A DNA stretch of 32,933 nucleotides. Source: CAYVQE01 sp964633205. Its GTDB lineage: Bacteria; Myxococcota; B64-G9. The DNA lies in NCBI GenBank assembly GCA_964633205.1, contig CAZWFN010000063.1, positions 1-32,933 of the forward strand, read 5' to 3'. Both the position numbers and the translations under genes were made by a program. This document shows, piece by piece, positions 31,606 to 32,933 of this stretch. The notes under the pieces are model-generated. The model was not told the origin of the DNA, did no database searches, and saw only the letters and a list, made by a program, of their open reading frames with translations. How positions within the stretch are numbered: position 1 is the first letter of the stretch; every line of letters starts with the position of its first letter.

Positions 31606-32933
31606 ATGACCAGCGCTGACAGCAACACCCTCGATGACGACCGCATCGGACGGCTGCTGTTCAAGCTGGCGCTGCCGTCCTTTCTGGGCATGTTCGTCAT
31701 CGCCCTGTACAACATCGTCGACACCATCTTCGTCGGCCGCTACGTGGGGCCGCTGGGCATCGCCGGGTTGTCGATCGTGTTTCCGCTGCAGATGCTGTGG
31801 CTCGGCATCGGCCAGCTGGTCGGCATCGGCGGGGCCTCGGTCATCTCGCGCATGATCGGCGGCGGCCGGATCGACCGCGCCGAGCGCACCCTGGGCAACG
31901 GCCTGAGCCTGGTGCTGGGGCTGTCGGCGGTGACGGTGGCGGCCGGGCTGGCCGACGTGGATTTCTGGCTGCGGCTGATGGGCGCTTCCGACACGGTGCT
32001 GCCCTATGCCCGCGACTACATGATCATCGTCATCTTCGGCATGTTCTTCCAGACCATGGCCCTGGCCGGCAACGGCCTGATCCGGGCCGAGGGCAATGCC
32101 CGGGTGCCCATGCTGGCCATGTTCATCGGCGGCGGCGCCAACATCGGCCTCGACGCGCTGTTCATCATCCCGCTGGACATGGGCATCCGCGGCGCCGCCC
32201 TGGCCACCGTGATCGCCCAGGCAGCCTCGCTGGCCTTCATCCTGGGCTATTACCTTTCCGGGCGCAGCTTTCTGCGCCTGCGGGCCGCCCACCTGCGCAT
32301 CGAGCTGTCCATCCTCAAGGCCATCGCCGCCATCGGCATCGCCTCGTTCTCGCGCACCCTGGCGACCAGCCTGTCGATCGTGCTGATGAACAACGCCCTG
32401 GTGGTCCACGGCGGCGACCTGGCCGTATCGGCCTTCGGCATCGTCAACCGCATCATCTTCTTCGCCATCATGCCGAGCATCACCATCGCCCAGGGGCTGC
32501 AGCCGGTGCTGGGCTACAACACCGGCGCCCGCCGCTACGACCGCGCCCTGCGGGCCATCAAGCTGGCGGTGGCCGGCGCCACCGGCATCTGCCTGCTGCT
32601 GTTCGCGCTGGTCGAGCTGCTGCCGCAGCCCATCATCGGCGTGTTCACCGAGGACCGCGAGCTGATCGCCCTGGCCACCCGCGCCGCCCGGCTGGTCTTC
32701 GCCGGCCTGGCCCTGGTCGGCTTCATCATGGTCGGCTCGCTGACCTTCCAGGCCATCGGCCTGGCCGGCCGCTCCTTCCTGACCGCCATCGCCCGGCCGG
32801 TGCTGTTTTTGATCCCGGCCCTGCTGGTCCTGCCCCACTACCTCGGCCTGGACGGCATCTGGCTGGTCTTCCCGGTCTCCGACCTGCTCACCTTCCTGCT
32901 CACCCTGGCCCTGCTGCTGCCCCAACTGCGCCG
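31606..32933 (+). CDS. MATE-family efflux transporter, 3' end outside window
   Basis: 442 codons are visible from ATG 31606, without a stop before the window edge. The protein begins TLDDDRIGRLLFKLALPSFLGMFVIALYNIVDTIFVGRYVGPLGIAGLS, the standard MATE start with the first transmembrane helix and the VDTIFVGR motif. About eleven to twelve hydrophobic helices can be followed. A second copy of the pseudo-repeat begins near FSRTLATSLSIVLMNNALVVHGGDLAVSAFGIVNR. MATE proteins export drugs or small molecules using Na+ or H+. It lies 106 nt after the CoA ligase and may be co-transcribed; a role in aromatic acid export is only a guess. The ribosome site is poor. Confidence 0.85.
   Translation, partial: MTSADSNTLDDDRIGRLLFKLALPSFLGMFVIALYNIVDTIFVGRYVGPLGIAGLSIVFPLQMLWLGIGQLVGIGGASVISRMIGGGRIDRAERTLGNGLSLVLGLSAVTVAAGLADVDFWLRLMGASDTVLPYARDYMIIVIFGMFFQTMALAGNGLIRAEGNARVPMLAMFIGGGANIGLDALFIIPLDMGIRGAALATVIAQAASLAFILGYYLSGRSFLRLRAAHLRIELSILKAIAAIGIASFSRTLATSLSIVLMNNALVVHGGDLAVSAFGIVNRIIFFAIMPSITIAQGLQPVLGYNTGARRYDRALRAIKLAVAGATGICLLLFALVELLPQPIIGVFTEDRELIALATRAARLVFAGLALVGFIMVGSLTFQAIGLAGRSFLTAIARPVLFLIPALLVLPHYLGLDGIWLVFPVSDLLTFLLTLALLLPQLR

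Overview
The window is high-GC DNA (very roughly two thirds G+C by eye) packed with bacterial genes. Organism clues are a PilZ domain of the Myxococcus-paralogous type fused to an Hsp70, a secreted protein with a MYXO-CTERM-like tail, and an anaerobic benzoyl-CoA gene set (6-oxocyclohexenecarbonyl-CoA hydrolase, dienoyl-CoA hydratase, hydroxyenoyl-CoA dehydrogenase). Together they suggest an anaerobic or facultative high-GC 'deltaproteobacterial' lineage (Desulfobacterota or Myxococcota). This is an inference from gene content; there is no rRNA in the window.

Layout. 1-1134 (-): PilZ-acidic linker-Hsp70 fusion, cut by the window edge. 1316-2637 (+): two tandem deoxynucleoside kinases from a clear sigma70-type promoter. 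2616-3105: lower-GC stretch with one small unknown gene. 3106-3969 (+): secreted Ig-like protein. 4036-4679 (+): vapBC toxin-antitoxin with a textbook promoter and inverted-repeat operator. 4834-10869 (+): HAD-enoyl-CoA hydratase fusion, a three-subunit molybdenum hydroxylase of the 4-hydroxybenzoyl-CoA reductase/xanthine dehydrogenase family, and a ThiS-like sulfur carrier, very tightly packed. 10901-14873 (+): zinc-finger membrane protein, DegP-like protease, DnaJ-like protein. 21585-14891 (-): seven-gene operon, in order of transcription ketopantoate-reductase-like, had, oah, dch, thiolase, hotdog thioesterase, SDR. 21664-21788: long nested palindrome just upstream of that operon's promoter. 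22635-21891 (-): hepT-mntA toxin-antitoxin. 22786-23976 (+): thiolase. 24111-31499 (+): BcrC/HgdB-type subunit, its activase, an ADP-forming acyl-CoA synthetase, an AMP-forming acyl-CoA synthetase and a benzoate-CoA ligase-type enzyme. 31606-end (+): MATE transporter, cut by the window edge.

How the genes fit together. A benzoate-type acid would be activated by the CoA ligase (29913). If it carries a ring hydroxyl, the Mo enzyme (6886-10654) might act on it. The ring would be reduced by the BcrC-like protein plus activase (24111, 25354). The dienoyl-CoA would then be hydrated (dch), oxidised (had) and ring-opened (oah) to 3-hydroxypimelyl-CoA. Beta-oxidation-like enzymes (HAD-ECH fusion, SDR, two thiolases) would take it toward glutaryl-CoA and acetyl-CoA, and the ADP-forming synthetase could recover ATP from a product thioester.

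The most unusual points are the single radical-reductase subunit where known ATP-dependent benzoyl-CoA reductases use two different ones, a Mo-enzyme FAD subunit without the extra Fe-S insertion that marks true 4-hydroxybenzoyl-CoA reductase, a ThiS-like carrier in that operon, a putative c-di-GMP-binding Hsp70, and the 125-bp palindrome. No tRNA, rRNA, CRISPR array or complete insertion sequence was seen, and no transcription-factor gene lies in the window.
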